DNA of 64,000 nt, taken from NCBI GenBank assembly GCA_007570785.1, contig ML660201.1, positions 41,554,863 to 41,618,862 on the forward strand. Direction: 5' to 3'. Within the stretch, counting starts at the first letter, position 1, and each line of letters begins with the position of its first letter. The stretch comes from Antilocapra americana. Lineage: Eukaryota; Chordata; Mammalia; Artiodactyla; Antilocapridae. A model generated the notes under the pieces. The model saw nothing but the letters and a program-made list of their open reading frames with translations, did not search any database and was not told the DNA's origin. This document shows, piece after piece, positions 11,001 through 23,480 of this stretch. Position numbers and translations under genes: made by a program.

Positions 11001-13205
11001 AGCCTTTAAAGGTAGCGAAAATTGTTAGGATTGTTGTTGTTTATTCATGGCCGCAGGATTGATTTTCCACATTGACAAGTTGAGATCTGTTTATCATTTT
11101 GAGTCCTGCTCTGCATCAGGGAGTGGGAAGAGCCTCTACGGGCTGGGGTGGGCACACTACAGCCCTCTGGGGAGGGGGTGAGAGTTACGCTTCCTGCATA
11201 GTGGTTCTTGGCAGTGGAATGAGACTTCTTTGTTCTGCACTCAGATGTCAGCCCAGGAGCCCAGATGCCTGTGGCCACCGTGAGTCAGCGTGTGGTGGGA
11301 TTAGCAGCCCTGCTTAGCCCCCAGCATCCATTCTTCTTTCAGTACTGCTTGATCTCTGGTATGATGGCATTATTTGAAAGGCATCTCTGTACAAATCCCT
11401 CTAGCAAAATACTTCAAAACAGAAAGCCCCCCTGATTAAATAGGGAGTCTCCCCATTGTCCTGTGACATTGAGTTATGTTTAGGTTCTGCTTGGAAGGCT
11501 TTTGGCTGCTCTGATTGGTTACTTTTATGGTTTTATTTATTTTTTTGTTGTATCTCCTTGCACCACGGCACTTAGCTTGGGAGCACAATGAAACTATGTT
11601 AAGGGAAACCTGTGCTCCTCTTTCTGAAGGCAGTGACAGCCAGGAGATGAGAGAACAGCTGTTTTCTTCCAAGAGAGGAATGGCTTGTCCACCTGATAGC
11701 ATCTCCACCAGCCGATCAGAAACTCAGTTCAGTCTCAGAGGTTGTTTAGTACAATTGTCAGCAGAAAAGCACTGTCCTTCCCTCCCATAGGATGTGGAGA
11801 TGAGAGAGGAAGAATGAGGAAGTGTTTGGAACCGAAGAGCAATCTTTGTCCCTCCTTATACAACAGGCTTGGGACTCGGCAAAATCCGATATGTCAAATG
11901 AGGCAGGGGCTGCATGTGAGGGTGGCAGCTGAGACACGCCAGATGAGTTTTCTCCATGTTGGTATACTTTTTTTCTTTTAATTATGAAGGCATTAACATG
12001 TTTTCAGAGGCCAGACTGTGAAGCTGTTTCCATACTTTGTGAAAAGTTTAAGGCTCGAGACTCGCACCCGTGGAAGCCTTCCAGGAGCTTAATGTCTGTC
12101 TTTAGCATACTTCGCTACTTGGGTGGGGCAGTGCTGGAACAGGGAAGGATGGGCTCTTCCCATCGCCCTCAGGATGATCACTGTCTTCCAAAAAACACAC
12201 TGAGGGCAGGGGAGGCTGGAAGGAGGCTTTCAGCCTGACTGCACGGTGCTAGTCCATTCAGCATCAGAAACATCGTCCAAGTCCTGAGGGCTGGCATTGC
12301 CACTTCTCTCACTTCCGTCTCACTCACACAGCTCCCTCACCAGTTTAGAGAAAATGTACCACATCTGTCTGATTTTCATCTAGTCTCCCATCAGCTCTAT
12401 GAGGGTGGCTGACAGGTAGCAGTATGCCCCTTTTACAAAGTAAGAAAATTGACTCTTGGTCAGTTGTTCCTTCCCCTGTAACAGTAATTCCTAAAGATGT
12501 TCATCACAACACTGATGGAATTGGATATTAAGGAAATAATATTTTAAAAAATATAATAAAAACATTCTATGTTTAAATAAGTTTGGGTGAAACTGGATTA
12601 AGCAGAATCAAGTAGGGTTCTTCACTTCAGGCCCTCTGAGAGCCTTTGATGCTTAGTGTCCTCAGGCCAGTTGTCACATTTTGAGAGAAAGAGAGGGTTG
12701 CCCTGAATTTGTGTGCGTATTGCTCATGGGCCTTTTACTTCCCAGATTCTCATCTAGAATTAAATATATTTGGGGAAATCATATTGGAGGGATATATTTT
12801 GGAAGAGCTTTGCTGCAACATGCCATCTCTTTGGGTTCAGGATGGGCTATTTGCCCTGGCAGGTGGAGCTACCGCCATTGTTTGCGATCATTAATGATTA
12901 GCTGGCAGAATCCTGTCCCCCAAAGCATAAATGCTTGGGCCTGAGAAGAAGGCATGTAGCCCAGCCCTGCCATTAAGCTTGTATTTTCCTTACTATGGTT
13001 GGACAGCTATGTCTTATCCCATATTTGTCTGAAACTTGATGGGTGTATATACCCAGTGTTGAATAAAGCCTATAATGGAGAATGTGGGGCCTTAGCCAGT
13101 TGCCTTCATGATACAAATGGTACAGGACTATGATGTGAGCCAACATGAGAGCCAGCAGTTCTTCTTCTGTGCTGTTTACCCATACACCGGCCACTTTTCC
13201 TCAGT
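11001..13205. other. Noncoding stretch, nothing recognised
   Basis: About 2.2 kb with only chance open frames under 95 codons. No SINE, LINE or exon could be supported. Confidence 0.4.
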
Positions 13206-13211
13206 CCAGGC

Positions 13212-13870
13212 TGAGCAGACGTTTTCTGTAATGGCCAGATAGTAAATATTTCAGATTTTGTGAGCCGAAAGGCAAAATCAAGAATATTATGTAAGTATTT
13301 ATGTAACAAGAAAGCAGGCAAATTGTCACAAATTTTTCATTAATGAAATTCAAAATATAATGAGTGTAATTTTGGTAATACATGTCTACTAATGAGAAGA
13401 ATTGGATTCTTTGGAGGGAAATTACATTTCACTTAATTGGTATTCAGCATTAGTGTTGCCTGTCATCAGAATCTATTGCAGATGTTCATTTGTAAACAGT
13501 GCTCTGTAATGGTGTTTTATGCATTACATCTTTGAAAATGTCTACTCACAGATAGATGCTCCACATGTCACTCAGAAAGCTTGTCATGTTCTCATTGCCA
13601 TTTGTAGTGGGCTGAGCAGCAGTGCAGAGCCATGGGACCCCTGCATAGAGTCTCAGTGGCAGCTACTCAATTGCTGTTTATTGCAAAAGCCATGATAAAT
13701 ATCAAGGCAAGGAATGGGTGTGGTCAGATTCCAACAGAAACCATATTTATGGACAGTAAAGTTTAGATTTAATATCATATTTATATACCACAGATTACCT
13801 CTCTTTTGATATTTTCCCAACTGTATAAAAAGGTAAATTCCAGTTTTAGCCTGCAGGCCATACAGAAACC
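13212..13870 (-). mobile_element. hAT-Charlie-type DNA transposon remnant (MER3-like), long copy
   Basis: Left end 'gacgttttctgtaatggcca' then 'gatagtaaatatttcagatt', and right end 'gccaagg'-side sequence ending 'tttagcctgcaggcca', match the two ends of a common hAT element. A much shorter copy in the other orientation lies at 45292-45516. Roughly 350 bp between the ends (13285-13640) is absent from the short copy. Family name from memory. Confidence 0.6.
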
Positions 13871-13944
13871 AGTGGCAAGCTCCCTGTGACTCAGTGGGCC
13901 ATACTTTGCCACCCACCATCCCAAGTGCTTTCACACTGGTGGTC

Positions 13945-14100
13945 CTGTTCAGTCCTCCCCTCTCCCTACATAGTAGGTACTACTGTTAGCCTGTTTTCTA
14001 GATGAGGAAACTTAGGTGCAGAGTGGGAAACCTCCTTGTCCAAAGTCACACAAAGCAGGAATGTCAGAGCTGGGATGAGACCCTGAGTGTGTCTTACTTG
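13945..14100 (-). repeat. MIR SINE
   Basis: Antisense MIR pattern: 'catagtaggtactactgtta', 'tagatgaggaaacttaggtg', 'tccaaagtcacacaaagcag', 'agctgggatgagacc'. Confidence 0.7.
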
Positions 14101-14424
14101 AGATGCTCACCAGGGCTCCTGATTGTCTGTCTTGACTCACATTGCGTTCCCCAAGGTGACCATTTCAGATCTCCACTGTATTCTTTGAGTTCCCCACCCA
14201 GCCTCCCTCTAAAGGGAAAGGGAATGTTTGCCTGTTTTTCTGAGTAACATGATGAGAGCCAAATAGGACTTCATCATTTTCCTCCTCTCCACCTCAGGAC
14301 TTTACTCTGTTGATCTCTTCTCTCTTTCCTTCTCCTCATACTTTATTTTACCTCATCTTCCTCCCCTTATTCTTTCCTTTTTCGTGAATAAAATGTCCAG
14401 CCTGCATGTAGGAGTCCATGAGAT

Positions 14425-14632
14425 TTAAGTGAGAACTCTGAATTCCAGGTTTGTCCTTTAAAATAGCTGTGTGACCTTGGACACATTATCTAATTGCTCT
14501 GAGCCTTGGTGTCTTCATCTAGAAAATGGGCAAAACAGTGTTACTGAGTCCTGAGGAAGATCAAGTGAGATAATGATGTAAAATGCTAGCCCAGTGCTAG
14601 TGCATAGTAAGCACTCAATAAATACTAGCCCT
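14425..14632 (+). repeat. MIR SINE
   Basis: 'agctgtgtgaccttggacac', 'tctgagccttggtgtcttca' and the 3' end 'agtaagcactcaataaatac' are all in order. Confidence 0.88.
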
Positions 14633-14634
14633 TG

Positions 14635-15710
14635 TTGTCTTTCTTTTTTCCCACTATCACCTCCTCTGAAAACTTCATTGGTCACCACTTACAAATTGCA
14701 GCATCAATATTTCTGTAATTATCTATCAAGTATCTTCTATTATCTTTCTATTAAGAAACCTAAAAGCTTTCTTAATGAATGTCTCCTGAATCAGGTTGGG
14801 CACTGAGATCCAGTCTGACCATTGAAACCAGTTGTCACCCACACATATAACCAAAGGAACATATGGAACTCTCCCTAGGGGTCTTCACGCTTGCACTCTT
14901 TGCCTGAAATAAGTTAGGCATAACTTTCTAGGGTCAAGCAAGTGATCTCACCAAGAAACACATGTATGCTTGCAGATTTAAAAATTCTTAATATACATTT
15001 CCAATAAATTAGCATAGTCAATAGCAAATTGGAATTTGGTGCACAAAAAAACTTGAAACTTTCCAGTCATTACAAGAAATATCACTATAATGTACAGTCA
15101 GGGGAAACTCAGAAGTCAGAAAGCAAGTGAAATTGTAAAGAAAATACTAAAGCTACCTTTTCCCCTAGATGTTTGTACTCTCTAATCTTGGCTGATCCAG
15201 AATAGATAAAGGAAATATTGGATACAACTTTGTCAAGAAAGGCAATATTGCATCTTTCTCGTCTGCAGAAAGCAAGTACATGCTTACAGACCCTGGTGTA
15301 TTCTTAGGCTCCTAAGGAATTGTGCAAGAAGGGTCTGTTCCAGGAGATTATGAGTCCTTTGTGTTTCATGTTTTATGGTTGCCATTAGCTGGCATCTTTC
15401 TGAAATCCCATGAAAAGTGGGCAGATCTCCTTGTACAGACTTTTGAGCAGAGTTAAGGAGACTTTGTGTGTGACTCTTAATCCCGTTGGGAAATTTTAGG
15501 GTGAAAAATGTAATTACATCTGAAATGCCAACAACGAAGGCCAAAAGAATGTCTCCTCTTTGGAAGGTTCTTTGTTGATAAGATTAAAAACTAAGCTTTT
15601 GTGCTCCTGCCTACAAATTATTCAGATTATTTGAAAAGAAATGAAAGAAGACACTGGGAAAAAATGCCGCAGACCACATTATGTAGGGCTTAATTAACGC
15701 TCACCTGTTT
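14635..15710. other. Noncoding stretch, nothing recognised
   Basis: AT-rich sequence without supported genes or nameable repeats. Confidence 0.4.
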
Positions 15711-15714
15711 AGCA

Positions 15715-15815
15715 GTTGGTTTAGCAAATATTTATCGAATACCTACTATGTGCAATTCAACAGAAACAACACAAATAAGGTCCCTGATCTCCTTGAGTCC
15801 TTCTGTCCAAGTAAG
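15715..15815 (-). repeat. L2 3'-end fragment
   Basis: Antisense L2: 'agcaaatatttatcgaatac', 'ctactatgtgca', 'aggtccctgatctccttgag'. Confidence 0.7.
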
Positions 15816-16184
15816 GTATATTCTTAATTATCTCTCAGTGTAAGATTATAAGAACTCAAGGGCTCTGCCATTTGCACTGAACAGCTTCACTTATGTGATC
15901 TAAATTGTGATTGATTCTGCATAGAAATGGATTAGCATGGGCAATTCAGTTGTCTGGCTTAGAAGGCTGTTGCATGTGACCTGAAGATCAGGGCTGGAGG
16001 CAGAGTAACTAAAGAGAAGATAGCAAAGTGACACAACATAATTGAAACACTGAGTTGTGGTGAGTTAACTGATACCAGCAGAGTCTCATAAGCCTCATAG
16101 CCATGAATCCAAGTCATGATGATAAGCAGAATTTATTCAGAGATGGAAAATAGCCATTATCAAACATTTCCTTTGTCCACATGA

Positions 16185-16350
16185 AACTACTTCATCTTCT
16201 ACCCTAACTTGTAGGTCTTAGGTTGTCACATTTTACACTGAAGAGGTTAAATCATACTGCCAAAGTCAAGAGTTAGGAGTTGAGGAGACCAGGCTGGAAC
16301 CCAATTCTGTCATTCACTACCACATCCCATGCTCTTTCTTCCGTAGTGTG
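16185..16350 (-). repeat. MIR fragment
   Basis: Diverged antisense MIR: 'tcacattttacactgaagag', 'catactgccaaagtcaagag', 'ccaggctggaacccaattct'. Confidence 0.5.
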
Positions 16351-16462
16351 TGGCTACCACTAGCCACTGGGTAGCAAGAGGCTCTTCATACCCAGCTCCT
16401 TAAGCTACATACTGAAGTCTGTCCCCAAGTGGATTGAGTTCCAAGACTACAAATCTATTAAG

Positions 16463-16580
16463 TGGCATCACTGACTCAATGGACATGAATTTGAGCAAAT
16501 TCTAGGAGACGGGAGAACCTGGTGTGCTGAAGTCCATGGATTTGCAAAGAGTCCAACAATTTAGCAACTAAACAGCAACA
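16463..16580 (+). mobile_element. BovB 3'-end fragment
   Basis: 'ggcatcactgactcaatgga' (from 16463), 'catgaatttgagcaaattct', 'ggtgtgctgaagtccatgga' and a tail of AAC repeats match the last ~120 bp of BovB. It is diverged, so an old insertion. Confidence 0.8.
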
Positions 16581-16689
16581 CAACAAAATTACCTGTCCAT
16601 CACACATGTATGTGTATAATTTATTATATATTATATATATTCTCTATTAGTTATTTAATATGTGTTATATGTTAAACTACTTGTTAGGT

Positions 16690-16960
16690 GCCCAGGTTAA
16701 CCCATAAAAGCTTATATCCTGTTGAAAAAGTCCCTGTGCTTATGGAGAGAGTTGAGGAACCTACAGGAAGATAATAGTCATCATGCAATAGGAAAAACAA
16801 TAATATTGAATGAAAACTTAATACGGCATTGCTTAATCTTGATCCCCAATATTTCAGGAGAAGTGGTTTTGTTTAGAACAAGAGAAGGCAGTGCCCATCT
16901 CTTGAGGATTAAGTCTGTTAAACCACGTAGTGTCTGGGCATGTTGTAAAAGTGATGGAAA
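16690..16960 (-). repeat. Possible ancient L2-ended repeat fragment
   Basis: 'agtccctgtgcttatggaga' resembles the antisense L2 block found at the start of the longer copies at 6.2, 24.0 and 34.4 kb. The remainder is too diverged to place. Confidence 0.3.
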
Positions 16961-17284
16961 TGTTAGTCACATAGGTAAATGAAGGCCCTGAAAAGATTCC
17001 ACAGGGAATTTCTGAATACCTCTAAAGGTTTTAGAGAGGATGGCCTAAAGCATTTCTTTTGCCAAATTTTAGTTTGAAAATTAGGCTTTGTGCAGTGGCA
17101 GGCGCCCTCATTGGGCATCCATAAATCTGAGACTGCCCACCTCAGCAAAAATTGCAGAGTAGTACAACTGAGCAGCAACTGCTGGAGCCCCAGTCAGGCA
17201 CCTAAGGTCCAGCTTCAGAAGTCATAAGCATGACAGTCTTGGGTACTTCCATGGCGCCAGACCTTTTGCTTAGTCCCTTGCTGT

Positions 17285-17465
17285 GTACTCACTCATTGCA
17301 TCCTTCAAACACACCCTTAAGGTGGGTACTGTTAACTAGTCTCCTCTTGAAGATATAAGAACACTGGACCTTAGACAGTTTAAGAAAATTGCCCCAGGTT
17401 GTAGAAGTGGTGAACAGTGAAGCTGAAGATTGTATGGGGGCATCTGGCCTCTGGAGGACACACAT
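17285..17465 (-). repeat. MIR SINE
   Basis: Antisense MIR: 'aaggtgggtactgttaacta', 'attgccccaggttgtagaag', 'gtgaacagtgaagctgaaga'. Confidence 0.6.
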
Positions 17466-17471
17466 TATGTC

Positions 17472-17667
17472 AGCATTTCTCAGCCTCACCAGCACTGATG
17501 GTTGGGGCTGAATTCGTTGTCATCCAACCATGCATTTTAGGATCTTTATCGTCTAGTTCTAGGTGTCAATAGTATCCCAACCCCCACTGAGAACCAGGAA
17601 TGACTCCAGAATTGCCAGTGTCCCCTGGGGGCGGAATTCCCCTTGGTTGAGAACCACTGCCCTGCAT
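17472..17667 (-). mobile_element. MER5A hAT-type DNA transposon
   Basis: Both ends are readable. 'cagcatttctcagcctcacc' opens it and 'ttggttgagaaccactg' closes it, the latter being the reverse complement of the MER5A start. The inside 'tccccctgggggcgg'-type block matches too. No 8-bp target duplication is recognisable. It lies immediately beside the MIR at 17285-17465. Confidence 0.85.
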
Positions 17668-18029
17668 TCAGATATCTTGTAAATGCTTGGCTGAGGAAAA
17701 TTCCTGGAACTGACTTAGAACATTATCAGAGTTTGACCCACAGACTGAAGCGACTTTACAGACTTTATAGCCGTGAAGTCATCTTTTGCACTCCTGGAGG
17801 AAACACAGCTTTCTTGTAAAATGTGGGAAGGGAAATGAAGTTTTTGAAAATAACCTAGTGAGCATTAGGATTGGAAAGAGGGGATGACAGTCAGGGTGTG
17901 CACGGTGGGTAGAAATAGAGAAAGATGACACCTGCAGTTGACGTGAGAGGGGCGGTGCTCATCTGGGAAGGGACACACAGCCGCTGCCGAACACCACACA
18001 CTCAGCAAACATGAGCTCTCTGGGCCCCT

Positions 18030-18225
18030 GCTAGAGTTCACAGATGTGGTTCCAACCTCAGATCCACCAGTGACAAGCCATGTGACCTTGGGCCGGTCAC
18101 ATTGCCTCCACTTCCTCATCTCTCACATTCAGATAGTGTTCATTTCTTCCTCGGTCTGGTGTTATGAGTTCCTAAAAGCACCTGACACGCTAGGGAGAGG
18201 GCTTAATAGATGCTAGTCAGTCATC
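18030..18225 (+). repeat. MIR SINE
   Basis: 'gccatgtgaccttgggccgg', 'cctccacttcctcatctctc' and 'gggcttaatagatgctagtc' follow MIR order. Confidence 0.75.
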
Positions 18226-18289
18226 CTGGCCTCTCTACCTGAAGTTGTGATGTTTATGGCTGTGAAAACAGAAAAAAGAGTTACACTGC

Positions 18290-18460
18290 CCGAGTGCCTG
18301 TGCAGATCAGCCGTGTGCTGGCTGTGTCATCTCCCCTGTTTTCAGCTTCTGTGAGCCTCAGCTTCCTCCTCCCTCATCGCCCTACCTCTCAGATTTGCTG
18401 TGAAGAAGCTGTGTGATGATGCCCATAAAGCCCTCTGCCTGGCATAAGCGTTAGCCACAA
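18290..18460 (+). repeat. MIR SINE
   Basis: 'gctggctgtgtcatctcccc', 'ctgtgagcctcagcttcctc' and 'cctggcataagcgttagcc' follow MIR order. It lies in tandem with the MIR at 18030. Confidence 0.65.
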
Positions 18461-18481
18461 GATGGGGCTTCCCACCTTGGG

Positions 18482-18922
18482 ATTTTTATTAGTTTTTACG
18501 AAGTGCCACAAGCTGGGTAGCTTCAACCACAGAAATTGGTTGTCCCACCGTTCTGGAGGCTAGAAGTCAAGGTGTCGAAATCGGCAGGGTTAGTCCCTTC
18601 TGGGGGCTGTGACAGAATCTGTTCCTTGTCTTTCCCCTGCTTCTGTTGATTTTCTGGAAATGTGCAACAGTCCTTGACTTACAGATCCATCACCCTGACC
18701 TCTGTCTTCATCTTCACATGGCTTTCTCCTGGAGTGGGTGTGTCTGTGTCTAAATTCTCCTCTTTATAAGGATGCCAGTCATGTTGGATTAAGATTCCAG
18801 GGTGACCTCATCTTAACTAATCATCTCTGCAGTGACCCTGTTTTTAAATAAGGTCAAATTCTGGGGGACTGGGTGTTGGAACTTCATCCAAAATTTGCAG
18901 GGAGGGCTCAATTCACCCAATA
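18482..18922 (-). mobile_element. MLT1-type MaLR LTR
   Basis: Antisense LTR: 'agtgccacaagctgggtagc', 'tctggaggctagaagtcaag', 'ctttataaggatgccagtca', 'tgacctcatcttaactaatc', 'tgggggactgggtgttggaa'. It is a full-length-looking solo LTR of an ancient non-infectious retrotransposon. No internal genes are seen beside it. Confidence 0.85.
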
Positions 18923-19817
18923 GTAAGATTTTATTAATCTTTTTAAAGTTTCTTCCAGTCCCATGAGGAATTATTGAGGTCTGAACAGTCAGGGCAACCA
19001 GAGAAATGAACCTCTGTGAGAGGGGAAATGAATATTGTCTTAGGAGTCAGGAAGTGTGACACTTGAGGAAAGTGTCTTGATTTATTTGACTTTTAAAATA
19101 TGTTTACTTGGTTGTGCCAGCTCTGTCATATGAGACTAATGATAATCACCTTCCACACCTTCACCCCCACCAAAGTTATTCTATGGACTGAAAAAGAGTG
19201 TGTCTCTAAAGACACCTCGAAACTCACAAGGTTCTATATGGGTGCATTGTCATTACCTTCATTGTTTATGCCGGATAAAGGGAATGTGGGCTCCCATGTG
19301 GGGATTTGGCATCCGTTAACAGGGTCTCACTCCTCTGTCCCAGCTCTCTTCTCCCATCACAAACCCAGACCTGCTGCCAGAGTTTTCAAAAGCTCCCTGT
19401 GTTGCGAGATTTGTGCAAACTTGATCTTCCAGGTTTAACTTGAATATTGTTTCCATTTTGAAGCCTGTCATGTGGGTGTACCACAAAGAGGATTGGTTTT
19501 TTCCCCCCAGCCCCCAAGCCTGGGGCCGCGGTATGTAGGCAGTAACAGAATACTAGGAAGAAAGAGAGAGCCTGAAATGGATCCTTAGGCCCTTGGCCTG
19601 TGCAGAGACAAAGCAGGATGTAAGTAAAACCATTACTTCTCCCTCCTGATCAAAGGCGAGATGGCAACCCCGCCCCTCCTCCCCACCAACCAGCAAGCAA
19701 TTAACACAGCCTGGTGTCTGCTCCAGAGTGCTGGGGATTCAGCCTGCGGGACCAGCTCTGACTGATCACTCAAAAGTGGGGAGCCCTGTATGGCCAGGTT
19801 GAAAAATGCCATGTTTC

Positions 19818-19871
19818 CAAATAGAGTAGACTATGAAGCTCTATTTGCAAATAAAATAGACTGCAAAACTC
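19818..19871 (+). repeat. Degenerate tandem duplication containing a hairpin
   Basis: 'caaatagag' (19818-19826) and 'ctctatttg' (19839-19847) are perfect reverse complements. 'aaatagagtagact' is echoed by 'aaataaaatagact' about 30 bp on. Confidence 0.6.
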
Positions 19872-20049
19872 TCCACTGAAGGAGACATATACACCAGCTT
19901 TGTTAACAGATGACTCTTTTTGTCTGGGTTTGGTGCAGTTAAGAGGTCAGACTCTGCCAACTGGACCTAAGAGTGAAAGATTTCACTCTCAGGAACGAAG
20001 TAGACCTATGCCTCTTGGGTTTTACAACCACCCAGAATTTCATTAAATG

Positions 20050-20122
20050 CGAATTCTGATTTCGCAGGTCTGGATGGAGCCTCAGAGTCTGCATTTCTAA
20101 CAGACTCCCAGGTGAGGTTGCC
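20050..20122 (+). repeat. MER20-like hAT fragment
   Basis: 'aattctgatttcgcaggtct', 'cagagtctgcatttctaaca' and 'gactcccaggtgaggttg' match the middle of MER20. The ends are missing. Confidence 0.6.
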
Positions 20123-21559
20123 AAACATAGAGGGTAAGAAAGGCTGGATGCCCAGTTACATTTGAACTTCCTCTATTTTATCTGCCAACCTTACCCTTAG
20201 GCATTGTTAATGCTGCTGGTGTGTGGAACACACTCTGAGTAGCAAGGGTATACATCATCAAAACATAAAACTGATGAAAACATGAGACTGAGTTAGTGGA
20301 AGAGCATCTGGTACAATTTAGAAACAAGCTTATGGCTTACAGGATAGTGGAACTAGAAAGCACTGCTTAGTTATGGGCAGAAACAAACCAACAGCAGCGA
20401 AGAGCATGTGTACCTCTCTAGAAATGGAGTTCCCACCTAGGATCCAGGGGCCCTTGTGGGGCTCATGTTTGCTGTATGCATCTGTTGGCTCAGTCGCTTA
20501 GTTAATGTTGATGAAGTCGAAGGGTAGTGCTGTTCACAGAATAAAAAGAGGAAGAGTGAAAAAGACTTTTAAGAACTAAAAATTATGCCAAGTTTTATGT
20601 TGAGGGCTCTCCGGTGGCATTTCACCCCCATTCTGCCTGCCTTCCCAAGCTCCCCTTACCTTGACTCAGCCCTAACAGGTGATCTGTGAAGGAGATGGGG
20701 GCCAGACTTAGGTTTACTCTGACATTTGACGTGCAGGCCCAATGCTCCATTCCTTTGAAGCTGAGAGAACTGATGCTAGCTCCTTTGAGGCTACCGGGCC
20801 CACCGGAGCAGTCCCTTACAGATTGCTGGAGGTTGGCACTGAGAGGGAACTTAGCCATCATTTATTCCAATCCCTGACTTCCATAGATAGAAGGGTAGAA
20901 CTTGCAAGAATGTCCTCTTCCTCACAGCCCCTTTCTGCTTTGCTGACCAGTCTGACACACAGCCTGTTAAGATGTGTATTCTACACATGGTTAGAATCTG
21001 GTATTTAGGATCTACTTTTTTTAAAGGATCTGTTGTTTTGTTCTGTTCTGAAGTACTATACCCATGGTTATCTACTTTCCAGATGGTCGTTGAGTGTATT
21101 TCACAATGGGATCATTTCCCTTCTGTTCATTTATCCATCCTTGAGATTGGGTTGAATCTTGTATATCTGTATACCACAAATGTAATATATATGATTTAAT
21201 TAATCAGAGGCAGCCACCATACTTTCCCAGATCAAATTGTTTTGGTTAATTATTGAAGAATGAATTGAGCACCTACTATGTGCTAGACCTATGGAAGGTC
21301 ACAGTTGTCCAGAAACTAGAGACAAATAGCCTTTTCTCATCCAGCTTGTTTTACGTTTGGCTTTTCTGTAGCAACTAAAAAGCATGGAATTTGGGGCCGA
21401 AATGCTAAAGAGATCATTCGTTTTACTGCTTTGTCAGGGTTTAATCACTGGGAAAAAAACCTTTTAAAATAAGATCTTTCCAAGCCCCATTTGTGGGAAT
21501 AATAAATGCCTCCTGCCCCTCAATAGTATGTCCAAGCTGGTTTATTTCACCTATTTTTT

Positions 21560-22080
21560 CTTTTTTGTCTGCAGTTAATTCCTCTTCAATCAATTCTCAC
21601 TGTAAAAGATTTAAGCTATACAGAAATAAACAGCTTAAAACCCAGATGCCCCTCTTCCTCTGCTCCCCAGCTTCATACTTCTCCCCTGAAGCAGCATATG
21701 CCAGTTAACCATATACCATATGCCCATCATATGCATTTACAAAGTATATATACATTTACACATTTTATTTATAACACAAATTGAATCATATATTCAGATT
21801 CTTCTGTGATTTGCATTTTACACTGAATTATATGGCTTGGTAAGCCTTCCATTTTTATACATGTGAATCTGCTTTATTCTTTTCTAATAACTATAGGAAT
21901 ATTCCATGGAATTCCTCTGTCACATTTTATTTAGCCCCTCAGAGTTGATGAGTATTTAGATTGTTTGCCATTTGTTGTTATGGCAAACAAGATTGCAGTA
22001 AACAATTTTGTATATCTGTCTTTGGACACACAGGTGAATATTTCTGTAATAGAGTCCCAGAACTTTGAGTTTCTAGATCA
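21560..22080 (-). repeat. Ancient L1M 3' fragment
   Basis: Antisense L1M untranslated pattern: 'ggaatattccatggaattcc', 'gagtatttagattgtttgcc', 'caagattgcagtaaacaatt'. No open frame is retained. Confidence 0.7.
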
Positions 22081-22556
22081 GATGAATCTGATAAGCTGAT
22101 GAGAACAGGATTGGGTTCCAACTTGCAAATACATTTCAATCTTAATCTCAAGTTTCTCAAGCCATACTGTTCTATGTGAATTAATTCAGGATTACCCAAG
22201 AGTTTTCCATGTTTGGACACGGCTGGCTAACATTGTAAAAGTTGAATTTAAGCTTCAGAGATTAAAAAAAAAAAACAACTTAGAGCTACACTCTTAAATT
22301 CCTTAAAATAGTATGGGCTTTACTGAGCAGAAATTGGAAAAGAAGATGAATAAAGGGAGTTTCCTTGATAAATAGATGAAAAACACTGTATTGGAAAGAG
22401 CATTAGTCTCTCAGGAAAGGAGGTGGGCCATTCTTTTAGAAAATAACTTTGTCATGTTTTCCAAGCTAAGCCAACTCTACAGAACAGCCAAAACTAAACA
22501 CCCAATGAGTGTGCTTGGTTGGATTTTATTGCGGATTTTAAAATAAAAGTAACAGG

Positions 22557-23109
22557 GTATAGTAGGTAGAATTCCAAAGGTGTCTCTACAAGACTCTTGT
22601 CTTTGCTTATTTAAGCACATATTCAGGCAATGGATGAAGGGACTTTGCAGATAGAATTAAGATTATTAATCAGCCGATTTTGAAATAGGGAGGATATCCT
22701 GGATTATGCAAGTGGACTTAAGTATAACGACATGGGCCTTTAAAAGTAGAAGAGGAAAGCAGAAGAGACAGACAGATGCAGTGGAAGAGAAAGAAGAATG
22801 AGAGCAGAGGCAGAAGGAGAGTTGAGAGAGGTTAAGAGGAGAGGCTTTGCAGATGGAGAAAGGGGGCCAGGAACCAGAGAATGCAGGAGGCCTCTAGAAG
22901 CTGCAAATGACTCCTAGCTGACAGCTACCAAGGAAAGTCTGTGGAACTGAATGTTGCCAATGACTTGAATGACTCAGAGCCCCAGAAAAGACGGGAGCTC
23001 TGCCAGTACCTTGACTTTGGTCTTGGGAGACCAAGAGCAGAGAGATAATAAATGAATGTTTTAATATCCTAAATCTGTGGTAATTTGTCAGGACAATAGA
23101 GAACTAAAA
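22557..23109 (+). mobile_element. MLT1-type MaLR LTR
   Basis: Sense LTR: 'tggatgaagggactttgcag', 'aggatatcctggattatgca', the purine-rich centre at 22740-22870, 'gagaccaagagcagagagat', 'aataaatgaatg' (polyadenylation-type signal near 23049) and 'caatagagaactaaaat' at the end. Opposite in orientation to the LTR at 18482-18922. Confidence 0.85.
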
Positions 23110-23249
23110 TGGGTTGACCTAACATCTGTGTGTTGGACACGGCAGAAATGGATACTAATAGTATGCTGCTGTCTTTCTTACTTCCTTGCATCGAAAGCAG
23201 ATGATCAAAACCAGTGTTACAGCATGGAGAAGAGGAGGCCACCTTTTCT

Positions 23250-23480
23250 AAATGCTTACCACACGACAAGAGGTACATTAGGTGCTCTGGAGCGCATTCC
23301 CTACCGTACTCTTTCCAGTAGCCATACAAGAGTTGGTGTTTTTGTTATCCCCATTTTATAAACAAGAGAACTCAGCCTCAGAGAGGTTAGGCACATGGGC
23401 AGGGATGGCATGGCTTATAAAGAGCATGGCCGGGACTCAAACCCATGTCTGTGGGACGTCACACCCAAGCCTGTGTGCAT
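23250..23480 (-). repeat. MIR SINE
   Basis: 'tatccccattttataaacaa', 'ctcagcctcagagaggttag', 'ccgggactcaaacccatgtc' are antisense MIR in order. Confidence 0.8.

Larger units (their letters stand above)
18925..21555. other. Mostly unassigned noncoding stretch
   Basis: Contains a C-rich block near 19668-19693 with 'ccccgcccc' (GC-box-like), a small hairpin at 19818-19847 and a MER20-like fragment at about 20050-20122. No exon is supported. Confidence 0.4.
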
